Positions 29,103-37,617 of a DNA stretch of 64,000 nt are shown piece by piece. Below the pieces are notes generated by a model. The model searched no databases. It worked only from the letters and a program-made list of their open reading frames with translations, and was not told the origin of the DNA. The position numbers and the translations under genes were made by a program. Position 1 is the stretch's first letter. Each line of letters opens with the position of its first letter. The stretch lies in the NCBI RefSeq assembly GCF_002727185.1, contig NZ_NIZW01000007.1, positions 310,001 to 374,000 of the forward strand, given 5' to 3'. Source of the DNA: Rhodopirellula bahusiensis (lineage in GTDB: Bacteria; Planctomycetota; Planctomycetia; Pirellulales; Pirellulaceae).

Positions 29103-31595
29103 ATGTCCAACACGCTTTCCGCTCCGCCGAACGCTTCTCAGACCGACACCTCGTTTCCACATCTTGAGTTGTCATCGGAACTAGCTCGTCACTTGACGAT
29201 CACGCTAGGACACGACTTCACAGGCGACTCGACTGACAAACAAAACAGTGAATACCTGTACCAGGCATTGGCCATCACGGTCCGCGATCGCTTGGTTCCG
29301 ATCTGGCTCGAAACTTGGAAAAAGACCTGCCTGAGCGAAGATCGCAAGGTCTATTACCTGTCGCTGGAATTCCTGATCGGCCGTTCACTTACCAACGCGG
29401 TCGAAAATCTGGACTTGGACGAAGACGTTCGCAAAGCCTTGCGGGCTTACAGCGTTGGAATGGAAGAAGTCGCTGACAAGGAACTCGATGCTGGGTTGGG
29501 CAACGGTGGCCTCGGTCGTTTGGCCGCATGTTTCCTGGACAGCTGTGCGAACCTGCAGCTTCCAGTGGTTGGCTACGGCATCCGTTACGAATACGGAATG
29601 TTCCACCAGCACATCGAAGATGGACGCCAAGTCGAGGACCCCGACCGTTGGTTGCGAGACGGCAACCCTTGGGAAATCAAACGCCCCGAAGACACGCGTC
29701 GCGTTCGCTTCTACGGTCGCACCGAGAACTACTACGACGAGCACGGAACCCTGCGTCCTCGCTTGGTCGACTCGCACGATGTTCTTGCCGTTCCATTCGA
29801 CATGCCCGTCCCTGGGTATCGCAACGACACGGTCAACACGCTGCGTCTGTGGAAAGCGTCAACGACCGACGTTTTCAACCTCAGCGAATTCAACGCGGGC
29901 TCGTACCCCGAAGCCGTCGCCGCAAAGAATGACGCCGAACAAATCTCCATGGTGTTGTACCCCAACGATGCCAGCGAAAACGGCAAGGAACTGCGTCTAA
30001 AACAGCAGTACTTCCTCGTTTCGTCTTCCTTGCAAGACGTGATCGCTCGTTGGGCGGAACAGCACGGCGAAGACTTCAGCGACTTTGGACGCAAGAACTG
30101 CTTCCAACTCAATGACACTCACCCCGCTTGTGCCGTTCCTGAACTCATGCGGTTGCTGATGGACGAGCACGGTTTGGAATGGGACGACGCATGGGACGTG
30201 GTCACACGCTGCATGGCATACACCAACCACACATTGCTTCCGGAAGCCTTGGAACGATGGTCGGTCGGTTTGTTCAGCCGCCTGCTGCCACGTCTGCTCG
30301 ATATCATTTACGAGATCAACGCTCGGTTCCTGAAGTTGGTCGATCAGCAATGGCCAGGCGATGTCGCCATGCGTCGCGAAATGTCGCTGATCGAAGAGGG
30401 CGACAACCCACACATCCGCATGGCCTACCTGGCCATCGTAGGCAGCTTCTCCGTCAATGGTGTCGCCGGCTTGCACACCCAGTTGCTCGAATCGGGACTG
30501 TTCAAACACTTCAACACGTTGTGGCCGCGCAAGTTCAACAACAAAACAAACGGCGTGACTCAACGTCGCTGGCTGTCGCACTGCAACCCCGGCCTGCGTG
30601 AACTTCTGAACGAAACCATTGGCGATGGCTGGCAAAAAGACCTGACCAAGATCAGTGACTTGGCCTCGCACGCAACCGATGCCGACTTCCGCAAGAAGTG
30701 GATCGAAGTCAAGCAACAAAACAAAGCACGCTTGTCCGATTTGGTCGTCGCCGAAACTGGTGTTCGGTTCGACACCTCGTTCATGTTCGATGTCCAGGTC
30801 AAACGGATCCACGAGTACAAACGTCAGTTGCTCAACGTCCTGCATATCGTGCATCTATACGATCGCATTCTGCGTGGCGAAACAGCCGGCATGGTTCCGC
30901 GTTGTGTCTTGATCGGTGGTAAAGCCGCACCTGGATACCACGTGGCGAAACTGATCGTGAAATTGATCAACGACGTGGCCAAGAAGGTCAACAACCACCC
31001 CGCCGCCAACGACCTGTTGAAAGTGGTGTTCTTCCCGAACTACCGTGTTTCCTCCATGGAAGTGATCTGCCCGGCAACCGAGTTGTCCGAGCAGATTTCG
31101 ACCGCTGGGAAAGAAGCCTCCGGTACGGGCAACATGAAATTCATGATGAACGGTGCATTGACGATCGGAACACTCGACGGTGCCAACATCGAAATTCGTG
31201 AAAACGCCGGTGCGGAAAACTTCTTCTTGTTCGGTTTGAACGCCAGCGAAGTGACTGAGCTGAAGAAGGACTATCGCCCCAACGAGATCATCGCCGCGGA
31301 CGACGACATCGTTCGCATCATGAACCTGCTCGAAAGCGGTCACTTCAATCCTGACAATCCAGGTTTGTTTGATCTGTTGACCAGCGGCCTTCGAAACCCT
31401 CAGGATCCTTGGGTCACCATCGCCGACCTTCGTGCGTACATCGACTCGCAAGCCGAGGTTGCCAAGGCGTACCAGGACGTGGATCACTGGAATCAGATGA
31501 GCATCCTGAACACGGCCGGCAGCGGCTGGTTCAGCAGTGACCGAACGATCCAGCAATACGCCGACGACATCTGGGACGTCCGCCCGCTGAGCTAG
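29103..31595 (+). CDS. glgP: Glycogen/maltodextrin phosphorylase
   Basis: GlgP releases glucose-1-phosphate from glycogen. The 830-residue protein carries the GT35 features: YYLSLEFLIGRSLTNAVENL near the N-terminus, LGNGGLGRLAACFLDS, the substrate segment NDTHPACAVPELMRLL, and the pyridoxal-phosphate site EASGTGNMKFMMNGALTIGT with the Schiff-base Lys. The C-terminus WSSDRTI-like motif (GWFSSDRTIQQYADDIW) is also typical. No other glycogen gene is in the window. Hairpins follow downstream. Confidence 0.97.
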   Translation: MSNTLSAPPNASQTDTSFPHLELSSELARHLTITLGHDFTGDSTDKQNSEYLYQALAITVRDRLVPIWLETWKKTCLSEDRKVYYLSLEFLIGRSLTNAVENLDLDEDVRKALRAYSVGMEEVADKELDAGLGNGGLGRLAACFLDSCANLQLPVVGYGIRYEYGMFHQHIEDGRQVEDPDRWLRDGNPWEIKRPEDTRRVRFYGRTENYYDEHGTLRPRLVDSHDVLAVPFDMPVPGYRNDTVNTLRLWKASTTDVFNLSEFNAGSYPEAVAAKNDAEQISMVLYPNDASENGKELRLKQQYFLVSSSLQDVIARWAEQHGEDFSDFGRKNCFQLNDTHPACAVPELMRLLMDEHGLEWDDAWDVVTRCMAYTNHTLLPEALERWSVGLFSRLLPRLLDIIYEINARFLKLVDQQWPGDVAMRREMSLIEEGDNPHIRMAYLAIVGSFSVNGVAGLHTQLLESGLFKHFNTLWPRKFNNKTNGVTQRRWLSHCNPGLRELLNETIGDGWQKDLTKISDLASHATDADFRKKWIEVKQQNKARLSDLVVAETGVRFDTSFMFDVQVKRIHEYKRQLLNVLHIVHLYDRILRGETAGMVPRCVLIGGKAAPGYHVAKLIVKLINDVAKKVNNHPAANDLLKVVFFPNYRVSSMEVICPATELSEQISTAGKEASGTGNMKFMMNGALTIGTLDGANIEIRENAGAENFFLFGLNASEVTELKKDYRPNEIIAADDDIVRIMNLLESGHFNPDNPGLFDLLTSGLRNPQDPWVTIADLRAYIDSQAEVAKAYQDVDHWNQMSILNTAGSGWFSSDRTIQQYADDIWDVRPLS

Positions 31596-31610
31596 TTCCA
31601 ATGGCGAGAA

Positions 31611-31636
31611 CGCTGGTGATCAAAAGATCGCCAGCG
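31611..31636 (+). terminator. Hairpin after glgP
   Basis: cgctggtgatc, an aaaa loop and gatcgccagcg form an 11-bp stem with one G-T pair, 15 bases after the glgP stop. No T-run follows, so it could act as a rho-independent terminator only weakly, or as an RNA-stabilising structure. Confidence 0.55.
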
Positions 31637-31697
31637 TGAACCAATTGGTCGATGGCCTTCCCAGGCCGTCGAGCCTCTTCATTGCCGCATTGCATGT

Positions 31698-31717
31698 GAC
31701 TGCCTTCGAAGGCAGTC
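31698..31717. repeat. Perfect 20-bp palindrome
   Basis: gactgccttcgaaggcagtc is self-complementary. It lies in the 230-base interval between glgP and the DinB-like gene, next to two further short inverted repeats (ggactt..aagtcc at about 31738 and gcctcc..ggaggc at about 31788). It is a likely hairpin cluster for convergent termination. Confidence 0.6.
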
Positions 31718-31825
31718 CATCGTCGCTGGCACCGACGGACTTGGAAGTCCATCGTACATCACCAACTCAAAATTGTGGGCGTGCCAAAGCCTCCAAGGGA
31801 GGCAAGGCAGTTCAAGAAGGGTTGG

Positions 31826-32341
31826 CTAAGCCGCTCCCAATCCCATCGCGCGTCGCCACGCACTGAATTGGCCCATGTGAATCATCATGTGGCCGCCTAG
31901 ATAAAACGCGTGCATCGAACCGATCGTCCCGAACTTGCTTTTCATTCTTTCGTTCGTGTTCACGGCTGCGAATGTAGAATCATCCGCTGCTAGAAGTGTT
32001 TCGATCGCGGCTGCATGCGCTGACGTGAATTTCGAAACGATCTCTTCCATCGCTGGGTACAAGTTCCCGTCTGGATCATCCAAACAAGTTGCTTGAGGTG
32101 AAAACAAAGCTTCGTACTTTTCCGTCGGAGCAATCGAGCTGGCATCAGCGCCTAACTCACTGACAACCCGCGACGGGTACAAACTCAGGTGCCCGAGGAT
32201 AAATGCGGGATGGTTCGATTCGACGACTTGCCCGCCCACTGTGGCAAAGCGAGCAAATTGTTCGGAGGACACCCCAGAAACCATCCTGTCCGCATAGCCG
32301 ACGCACAGTCGAGCCGAGTCGGCAATCATTTGACCAATCAT
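31826..32341 (-). CDS. DinB-superfamily protein
   Basis: A 171-residue soluble protein. The four-helix DinB fold is suggested by the spaced His residues: HPAFILGHLSLYPS in the middle and FYLGGHMMIHMGQFSAWRRAMG at the end, which form the usual metal triad. DinB-like proteins include thiol-dependent S-transferases and damage-inducible proteins. The substrate cannot be read here. It stands alone on the minus strand, and the glycan cluster begins 122 bases upstream. Confidence 0.75.
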   Translation of the reverse strand: MIGQMIADSARLCVGYADRMVSGVSSEQFARFATVGGQVVESNHPAFILGHLSLYPSRVVSELGADASSIAPTEKYEALFSPQATCLDDPDGNLYPAMEEIVSKFTSAHAAAIETLLAADDSTFAAVNTNERMKSKFGTIGSMHAFYLGGHMMIHMGQFSAWRRAMGLGAA

Positions 32342-32463
32342 GTCTGTTTCTCTAGAAGTTGCGAGTCATTTCTGCTGTTGTAGCGGCCTCCTGATCCTGA
32401 AGAAAGCCAGGGCCCGCGGGTGAGATGCAGGCGTAAGAAGACACAGCAAGAATGCTCGTCCGA

Positions 32464-33402
32464 TCAAGCAGCCCGACGGGCGTTTTCTGTAGACGAGTGG
32501 TCCGCAAGGCTTGCCTCGGAAACCCAGTCTTCACATCCCATCGCCGAGCCATCCAGAGTTCCCGGATGAAACCAGGGCTCCGGATAATAAACCCGTCGCG
32601 AAGAATGAGGTCGCCCCAGGTAGGCCCCCCACCAACTGAACGTGCTATTTGCGATCACCACATGCCGACACTGTGCAATCAAATGCAGATCTTCATGAGC
32701 CGTTTGTCCATCAGTGTGCTGCACCGGCGTGAACGGGATGCCGACATCCAGATTGGCTTCGCACCAGGGCACATCGTTGGAAAACAGATAGAGTTTCAAA
32801 CCCGTTTCACGAGCTGCCAAATCAAGCAAACAACTTCGATAGTAGTCCGCATTCAAAGTTCGGTAGATCTGCTTGGCTTTTGCTGAGGTCACATAATCGC
32901 CTCGCCGAACATGAATCGCAACGCTGTTTTCATCGGTCATCTGCGAAGACAACTTCTGAGTGGTTGTGGACGGTTTTTCTTTCAACCGAAACTCTTCTCT
33001 GAGACTGTCTCGCAATCCGGGAAAGAACTTCTCGCTCTGCCAATAGCCATCCAAATAGAGGTCGCGTTCAGGGTTCAACAGCGATTCGCGAAACCCAAAC
33101 GGTTTTTCTCTGCGGACCGGCAACGCCCCTTCATATCCTGGGACAATCCGGCGACTGACATGGTCCAATGCTCGTCCAACTGGAGTCCGGCGAAACTTCC
33201 CTGGCACGCGAGAATGGTCCGCACCTGAAAGACGGTTCGCAGAAATATTGAAGTGATCGATCGCTAAGGGATGCAACCGATACTCCTCAAATGCGGAGTC
33301 ATCAATCAGCAAGGTTTGATAGGTGCTTCGAGCAAGGGAGTGCCCGAACGCATACTGAAACAATTGGTTCCCAAGACCGCCAATCAATCGCGTCACAATC
33401 AT
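32464..33402 (-). CDS. GT11 alpha-1,2-fucosyl/colitosyltransferase-like glycosyltransferase
   Basis: A 312-residue protein of the GT11 family. The N-terminal IGGLGNQLFQYAFG (7-20), the nucleotide-binding HVRRGDY (164-170), and the C-terminal ANSTFSWWGAYLG motif are the family hallmarks. It transfers an L-fucose-type sugar from a GDP donor to a sugar acceptor, usually alpha-1,2 to galactose. It is the last gene of a tight operon with the two sugar-nucleotide enzymes upstream (3-base gap). GT11 members in E. coli O-antigen clusters that contain colitose (such as WbgN of O55) show that the family can work in 3,6-dideoxyhexose systems. Confidence 0.88.
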   Translation of the reverse strand: MIVTRLIGGLGNQLFQYAFGHSLARSTYQTLLIDDSAFEEYRLHPLAIDHFNISANRLSGADHSRVPGKFRRTPVGRALDHVSRRIVPGYEGALPVRREKPFGFRESLLNPERDLYLDGYWQSEKFFPGLRDSLREEFRLKEKPSTTTQKLSSQMTDENSVAIHVRRGDYVTSAKAKQIYRTLNADYYRSCLLDLAARETGLKLYLFSNDVPWCEANLDVGIPFTPVQHTDGQTAHEDLHLIAQCRHVVIANSTFSWWGAYLGRPHSSRRVYYPEPWFHPGTLDGSAMGCEDWVSEASLADHSSTENARRAA

Positions 33403-33405
33403 CGG

Positions 33406-34716
33406 TCAAGCCACCTTTCGAATGTGAGTCCGTCGTACAACGGCTGCATGCGCTTCGTCCAACGTGCGAGTGAGACGCTCTAGCTTCAAATCGTCCATCA
33501 TCGGGCTGAGTCCCAAGTAGAAACCCTGCTCGTGAATCCACTCTGCTCCAGGAAAATCCTTTGGATCGACGTCACCGAGCAATTTGGCGGCAGGTTGGCG
33601 GGCAAAGTTGCCGGTCACGACTGGACGAGTTTCGACACCTGCTTGCTCCAGATAGTCCAAAAGCTCAGCACGTGAACCTACGGCATCACCCTTCAGTAAC
33701 ATTGGTAGTGCGAACGGACTGACAACACCTGAAGCGGGCGTGTCAAAGCATTCAAACCAAGACTGACTGTCGGCATAGGTCGCAAAACGGTTGGCCAATT
33801 CACGACGACGATCGTTCATGCCATCCAGCTTTTTGAGCTGTTCCAAACCAAATGCAGCCTGCAGTTCAGTTGGCCGAAGATTGAATCCCCAGTTTACAAA
33901 GCGATAACGGTCATCCACCACAGTGGGACCACTCGCTGCACTTCCCAAGCCAACCTGATTTTTCGCGGCCGGCGTCTTCAGTCCGCGTGACCAACCATGC
34001 GCACGCAGAACTCGCAGCGCGTCCGCGTCCTCTTCATTGTGGCATGTCACCATGCCACCTTCCATCGTGGTCATGTGGTGTGAGAAGAAGAAACTGAAGC
34101 TCCCCCCCAACCCAAAGTTGCCAACGTGTTTGTCGGCGAATTTAGCGCCAAGCGACTCGCAACAATCTTCGATCAATAGTAGCTCGTGCTCATCGCAAAA
34201 CTCCTTCATCAACTTCATGTCGATGGGATTTCCCATCAAGTGCACCGCGAAAACGCATTTGGTTTTTGATGTGAGTCGACGACGCATGTCGTCAAAATCC
34301 ACGTTCAGTGTCGCCGGATCCACGTCGACGAGAGTGACTTTCAATCCTGCCATCAAAGGCGACCAAATCTGAGTTGGCCACGTCACAGCGGGAACCAAAA
34401 CTTCATCACCAGCCGACAATCGCGGGTTCGAGGGATTGACGAGGTTGTAAGCCAACAAAAGATCAGCGGACGACCCGCTGTTCACCATCACCGCATCATG
34501 ACATCCAACGTACTGAGCAAATTGCTTTTCGAATTCGCGAGTCATCGCTCCCATTGATGTTTGGTAGTTGACCAAACAATTCATGGCCGCGGCGATCTCG
34601 TCACGTCCGAATGTTGGTACGGTCAATGGATACCAATAACGACCAAACTCGCTGGATGCAGGTTCGAGATGGTCATCCATCCACGATTCAAATGCTTGCA
34701 GAGATTCCGGGGTCAT
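33406..34716 (-). CDS. DegT-fold sugar dehydratase with His at the Lys site (ColD/RfbH-like)
   Basis: A 436-residue PLP-fold enzyme of the DegT/DnrJ/EryC1 group. The segments NSGSSADLLLAY, GDEVLVPAVTWPT, MGNPIDMKLMKEFCDEH and LIEDCCESLGAKF match ColD and RfbH closely. The position of the usual Schiff-base Lys reads SFFFSHHMTTMEGG, so His (about H213) replaces Lys. This is as in GDP-4-keto-6-deoxymannose 3-dehydratase (ColD) and CDP-hexulose 3-dehydratase (RfbH), which remove the C3 hydroxyl instead of transferring an amino group. It lacks the Cys cluster of the iron-sulfur RfbH type, so ColD is the better match. Its start overlaps the upstream reductase stop (ATGA). Confidence 0.82.
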   Translation of the reverse strand: MTPESLQAFESWMDDHLEPASSEFGRYWYPLTVPTFGRDEIAAAMNCLVNYQTSMGAMTREFEKQFAQYVGCHDAVMVNSGSSADLLLAYNLVNPSNPRLSAGDEVLVPAVTWPTQIWSPLMAGLKVTLVDVDPATLNVDFDDMRRRLTSKTKCVFAVHLMGNPIDMKLMKEFCDEHELLLIEDCCESLGAKFADKHVGNFGLGGSFSFFFSHHMTTMEGGMVTCHNEEDADALRVLRAHGWSRGLKTPAAKNQVGLGSAASGPTVVDDRYRFVNWGFNLRPTELQAAFGLEQLKKLDGMNDRRRELANRFATYADSQSWFECFDTPASGVVSPFALPMLLKGDAVGSRAELLDYLEQAGVETRPVVTGNFARQPAAKLLGDVDPKDFPGAEWIHEQGFYLGLSPMMDDLKLERLTRTLDEAHAAVVRRTHIRKVA

Positions 34717-35669
34717 GCCGCGTTCGCTGAGTAGGAGTTGGAACTGAGTGTCTGCCGATACTCTTGAATCGTCATGGCGATTCCATCACAAAGCGAGACA
34801 CGGGGCTCAAACCCCAGTTTTTTCAATCGAGTGTTGTCGGTGCATTTACGAGGCATGCCGTCGGGACGAGTGGTGTCCCAAAGAATCTGACCTTCGAAGC
34901 CCGCCTGTTCCGCAATCATGCCAGCCAGTTCAGAGATACTGACATCATTGCCGGGCCCGAGGTTGATGACTTCGCCCTCGGTTTCTGCATCGAATAGATG
35001 CAACATGCCGCGAACCGCGTCTTCCACATGAATGAATTCACGTTTGGCGGATCCGGTTCCCCAGAGCGTTACCGACTCGGCTTCCTGATCCACTGCGTCG
35101 CAGAACCGCTTGACCAATGCGCTGAGCACGTGACAACGTGTCAGATCAAAGTGATCGCCGGTTCCGTAGATATTGCAAGGCATGGGCAAGACACACTGCA
35201 TGCCCATTTGCTTTTGATAACTTTGTGCCAATCGCAAGCCCGCGATTTTTGCCAACGCGTACCCTTCGTTGGTAGGTTCCAACGGCCCGGTCAAAAGTGA
35301 GTCTTCCGTCATCGGCTGCGAGCACTCACGTGGGTAGATGCAAGTGCTTCCAAGAAACAGTACTTTCTCCACACCAGCTTTGGCACATGCACTGAGTTGA
35401 TTGACGACCAAACGAAGGTTCTCGTCCAAGAAACCAACCGGATCGGCGATATTCGCTGCAATTCCGCCGACCTTTGCCGCCAGCAAAAACGCGTGCTTCG
35501 GCCGATGTTGCACGACGAAGTCTTGCACCGCGTCTGCTGAGCAAAGATCCAGTTCACTTCGCGTCGGAGTCAACAGATTGGTGTAGCCCTCAGATCGTAA
35601 ATGCCGCGTCAACGCTGCACCGACCATACCGGCAGCACCGGTGATCCATATCGGTTCGTCTTGCCGCAC
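34713..35669 (-). CDS. fcl: GDP-L-fucose synthase family epimerase/reductase (Fcl or ColC)
   Basis: A 318-residue SDR enzyme. It has the Rossmann glycine motif GAAGMVGAAL (11-20). All the catalytic residues of E. coli Fcl are present, shifted by one: Ser108, Cys110, Tyr137, Lys141 and His180 (within GSTCIYPR, NEGYALAK and CHVLSALVKRF). The conserved EPTNEGYALAKIAG is intact. Fcl makes GDP-fucose by 3,5-epimerisation and 4-reduction. The homologous ColC does the C5 epimerisation and reduction that give GDP-colitose. The coupled ColD-like partner makes the ColC role likely, although sequence alone cannot separate them. No gmd gene is in the window. Confidence 0.88.
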   Translation of the reverse strand: MRQDEPIWITGAAGMVGAALTRHLRSEGYTNLLTPTRSELDLCSADAVQDFVVQHRPKHAFLLAAKVGGIAANIADPVGFLDENLRLVVNQLSACAKAGVEKVLFLGSTCIYPRECSQPMTEDSLLTGPLEPTNEGYALAKIAGLRLAQSYQKQMGMQCVLPMPCNIYGTGDHFDLTRCHVLSALVKRFCDAVDQEAESVTLWGTGSAKREFIHVEDAVRGMLHLFDAETEGEVINLGPGNDVSISELAGMIAEQAGFEGQILWDTTRPDGMPRKCTDNTRLKKLGFEPRVSLCDGIAMTIQEYRQTLSSNSYSANAA

Positions 35670-35794
35670 TGAAAATCCTTTTTCTTGGGGCAGATTTCGT
35701 CATGATTCGCTTAGTCGCTCAATCGACAGTTTCCCGAGTGACTGAAGGCTCTTGTAGGAAACGACTTGTAGCAAATTCAATATCAATTCTTCTT

Positions 35795-36532
35795 TCAGGC
35801 AGCGTCCCTGCGGGACCGCGTAGCAATTTGAAAACGATAGATCGGTCGCAGCACTTCTCTCTTGACTCGATCAGCCACAGGCCTCTTTTTGCCACCACCG
35901 ATCGTGCTGCCACCCAAATTCGCGGACACTTCATGCACGCACGAGGGTTGCATCACCACCACGCGAACTCCGGTGACCCATCGCATTTGAATAAAAGCAT
36001 CCACGGGACGATCGATCTGCTCCGAAGCGTCCAGCAACTTTTCAGCCGCCAACCGCGTCACCAATTGCGCTGATGTCCGCAGCGGAATCACATCAGGACA
36101 CAGCAGCGACCACTTCGACTGTTGAGCCATGACTCGGTGAGGAGACGAAAACGGACGCACTTGGAATTGAACGTAGTCGCCCGGTTTCGCATGATCACTG
36201 GCGAAAGCGAGCGATTCCTCAAATCCGGGCTCGAGTTCGATGTCGTCCTCGACGACCAACGTTTGCTCCCAACCTTCATCAACGATGCGTTGCCAAATTC
36301 CTCGATGACTGAGGAAGCAACCGACTTCGCCGACGTTCAGCGGAAACGGATACGAGGGTGAATGCAGTCGTGGTTCTACCCAACGTTGCAGTTCATCGTC
36401 CGCCAACAACTTGCCATCCACGGCGTCGTGAATTTCACATGGCACCGGACACGTTTGAAGAATCCGTTGAACCTGTGGCTGTCGCGCGGTCGCTCGCCGC
36501 AGAGTGACAACGAGTGCTTGAGACACGTTCAT
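35795..36532 (-). CDS. Glycosyltransferase family 25 (LPS-type)
   Basis: About 245 residues starting at the ATG at 36532 (MNVSQALVVTLRRA); the open frame to 36685 runs into the neighbouring gene and is not needed. It shows the GT25 layout: a hydrophobic start with the Arg-rich donor region, LNVGEVGCFLSHRGIWQRI, and the DxD-like EDDIELEPGFEE. A C-terminal basic tail follows. It probably adds a galactose or similar sugar in surface polysaccharide assembly. Confidence 0.78.
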   Translation of the reverse strand: MNVSQALVVTLRRATARQPQVQRILQTCPVPCEIHDAVDGKLLADDELQRWVEPRLHSPSYPFPLNVGEVGCFLSHRGIWQRIVDEGWEQTLVVEDDIELEPGFEESLAFASDHAKPGDYVQFQVRPFSSPHRVMAQQSKWSLLCPDVIPLRTSAQLVTRLAAEKLLDASEQIDRPVDAFIQMRWVTGVRVVVMQPSCVHEVSANLGGSTIGGGKKRPVADRVKREVLRPIYRFQIATRSRRDAA

Positions 36533-36627
36533 GTTTTCGACCTCGTGGGGAATCCATTCGAGTGCGTGGTCGTGATTTGTAAAATCGTCGCCAGAAGAAT
36601 TGTCGCTCACCGTTTCAAAACAGCGTC

Positions 36628-37464
36628 TTAGGCTGCCGCCAGTGCCGGAACGATCGCTTCTGACTCCGCTACTTCGTCGTCCCATCTTGTATCGTACCGC
36701 AGCCAGTAGTCACGGACCCAATCCACGGGACCATGACCAAACTTACGTTTTGTCCCCCAGCGGTAATCGCCCTCCGGAACGACATCAATCGGGCGAGGGT
36801 CACCGTGAAAGACCACGACTTTGGCTTTTGCAGGACGTTTGATCTTCGGGGCAATCTGATTGAGTGGGTAGTACTTCAGGCAGTGCCACTTGAAGCTGGC
36901 CGTCCATGCAAATGGCCAGTAATTCACGTCCCCAGCATTCTCGGTCAAGAAATCTTGATCAAGACAATAGCGATCGAAACACTCCTGCTGGTGCTCGTTG
37001 AATCGTCGAAACAACTCAACTTGCTCACCTGGATAAAAACCTAGAATGGATCCCTGCACGCCGCGGTCAGGACGCATCGCAAGTGGCACCAAACTCCAAA
37101 GCGTTGGATTCCATTCCCGCAAGGCGTGAAAACCACGCTTGGCTTCCAAGCGATCAAAGAACCCGTCCAGGTTCTGGTTGATCACAACGTCGAGATCCAA
37201 GTACAGCGTTGGCTCATCTGCGGGCAAGACTCCAGGTGCCAGAATCGACAGTTTTGGCCAACACCCCTGTTCTCGATACTTCAGAGGAATGCCTAGATCA
37301 GGCATCTGAATTCCTTCGACCCCATCAGTTAATCCAGCGACATTGTCGGTGACGCATACAAAACGATGCGGCTGGTTCAAATTCGCCGCCACTGCATTTC
37401 GCAAAACGGTGACATACGATGCGGGAAATGCGTCCAACCAGCGAGTGCAGACAACCGTCGCCAT
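36628..37464 (-). CDS. GT-A fold glycosyltransferase (GT8-like)
   Basis: About 278 residues from the ATG at 37464 (MATVVCTRWLDAF). The open frame to 37590 is also possible, but the start at 37464 has GGCGAGACC upstream and opens directly on a beta-strand. There is an N-terminal nucleotide-binding half, a DLDVV metal site (LYLDLDVVINQN) of the DxD class, and a C-terminal FHGDPRP that could complete the metal site. The family resembles the GT8/galactosyltransferase fold. Donor and acceptor are unknown. Confidence 0.7.
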   Translation of the reverse strand: MATVVCTRWLDAFPASYVTVLRNAVAANLNQPHRFVCVTDNVAGLTDGVEGIQMPDLGIPLKYREQGCWPKLSILAPGVLPADEPTLYLDLDVVINQNLDGFFDRLEAKRGFHALREWNPTLWSLVPLAMRPDRGVQGSILGFYPGEQVELFRRFNEHQQECFDRYCLDQDFLTENAGDVNYWPFAWTASFKWHCLKYYPLNQIAPKIKRPAKAKVVVFHGDPRPIDVVPEGDYRWGTKRKFGHGPVDWVRDYWLRYDTRWDDEVAESEAIVPALAAA

Positions 37465-37617
37465 GGTCTCGCCTTCCTTGGTGAGAAATGGGCATAGGAA
37501 CTCCCGTCCAACGACGAGAAACATGTGTTTCTCGCGGAGGTTAGCGAAGTCGGTTGTTCGTGACCAGTCCGATTGGGTGTGATCACTCAAACGTGCGCAG
37601 CTTGCATCCTCTCGGTG

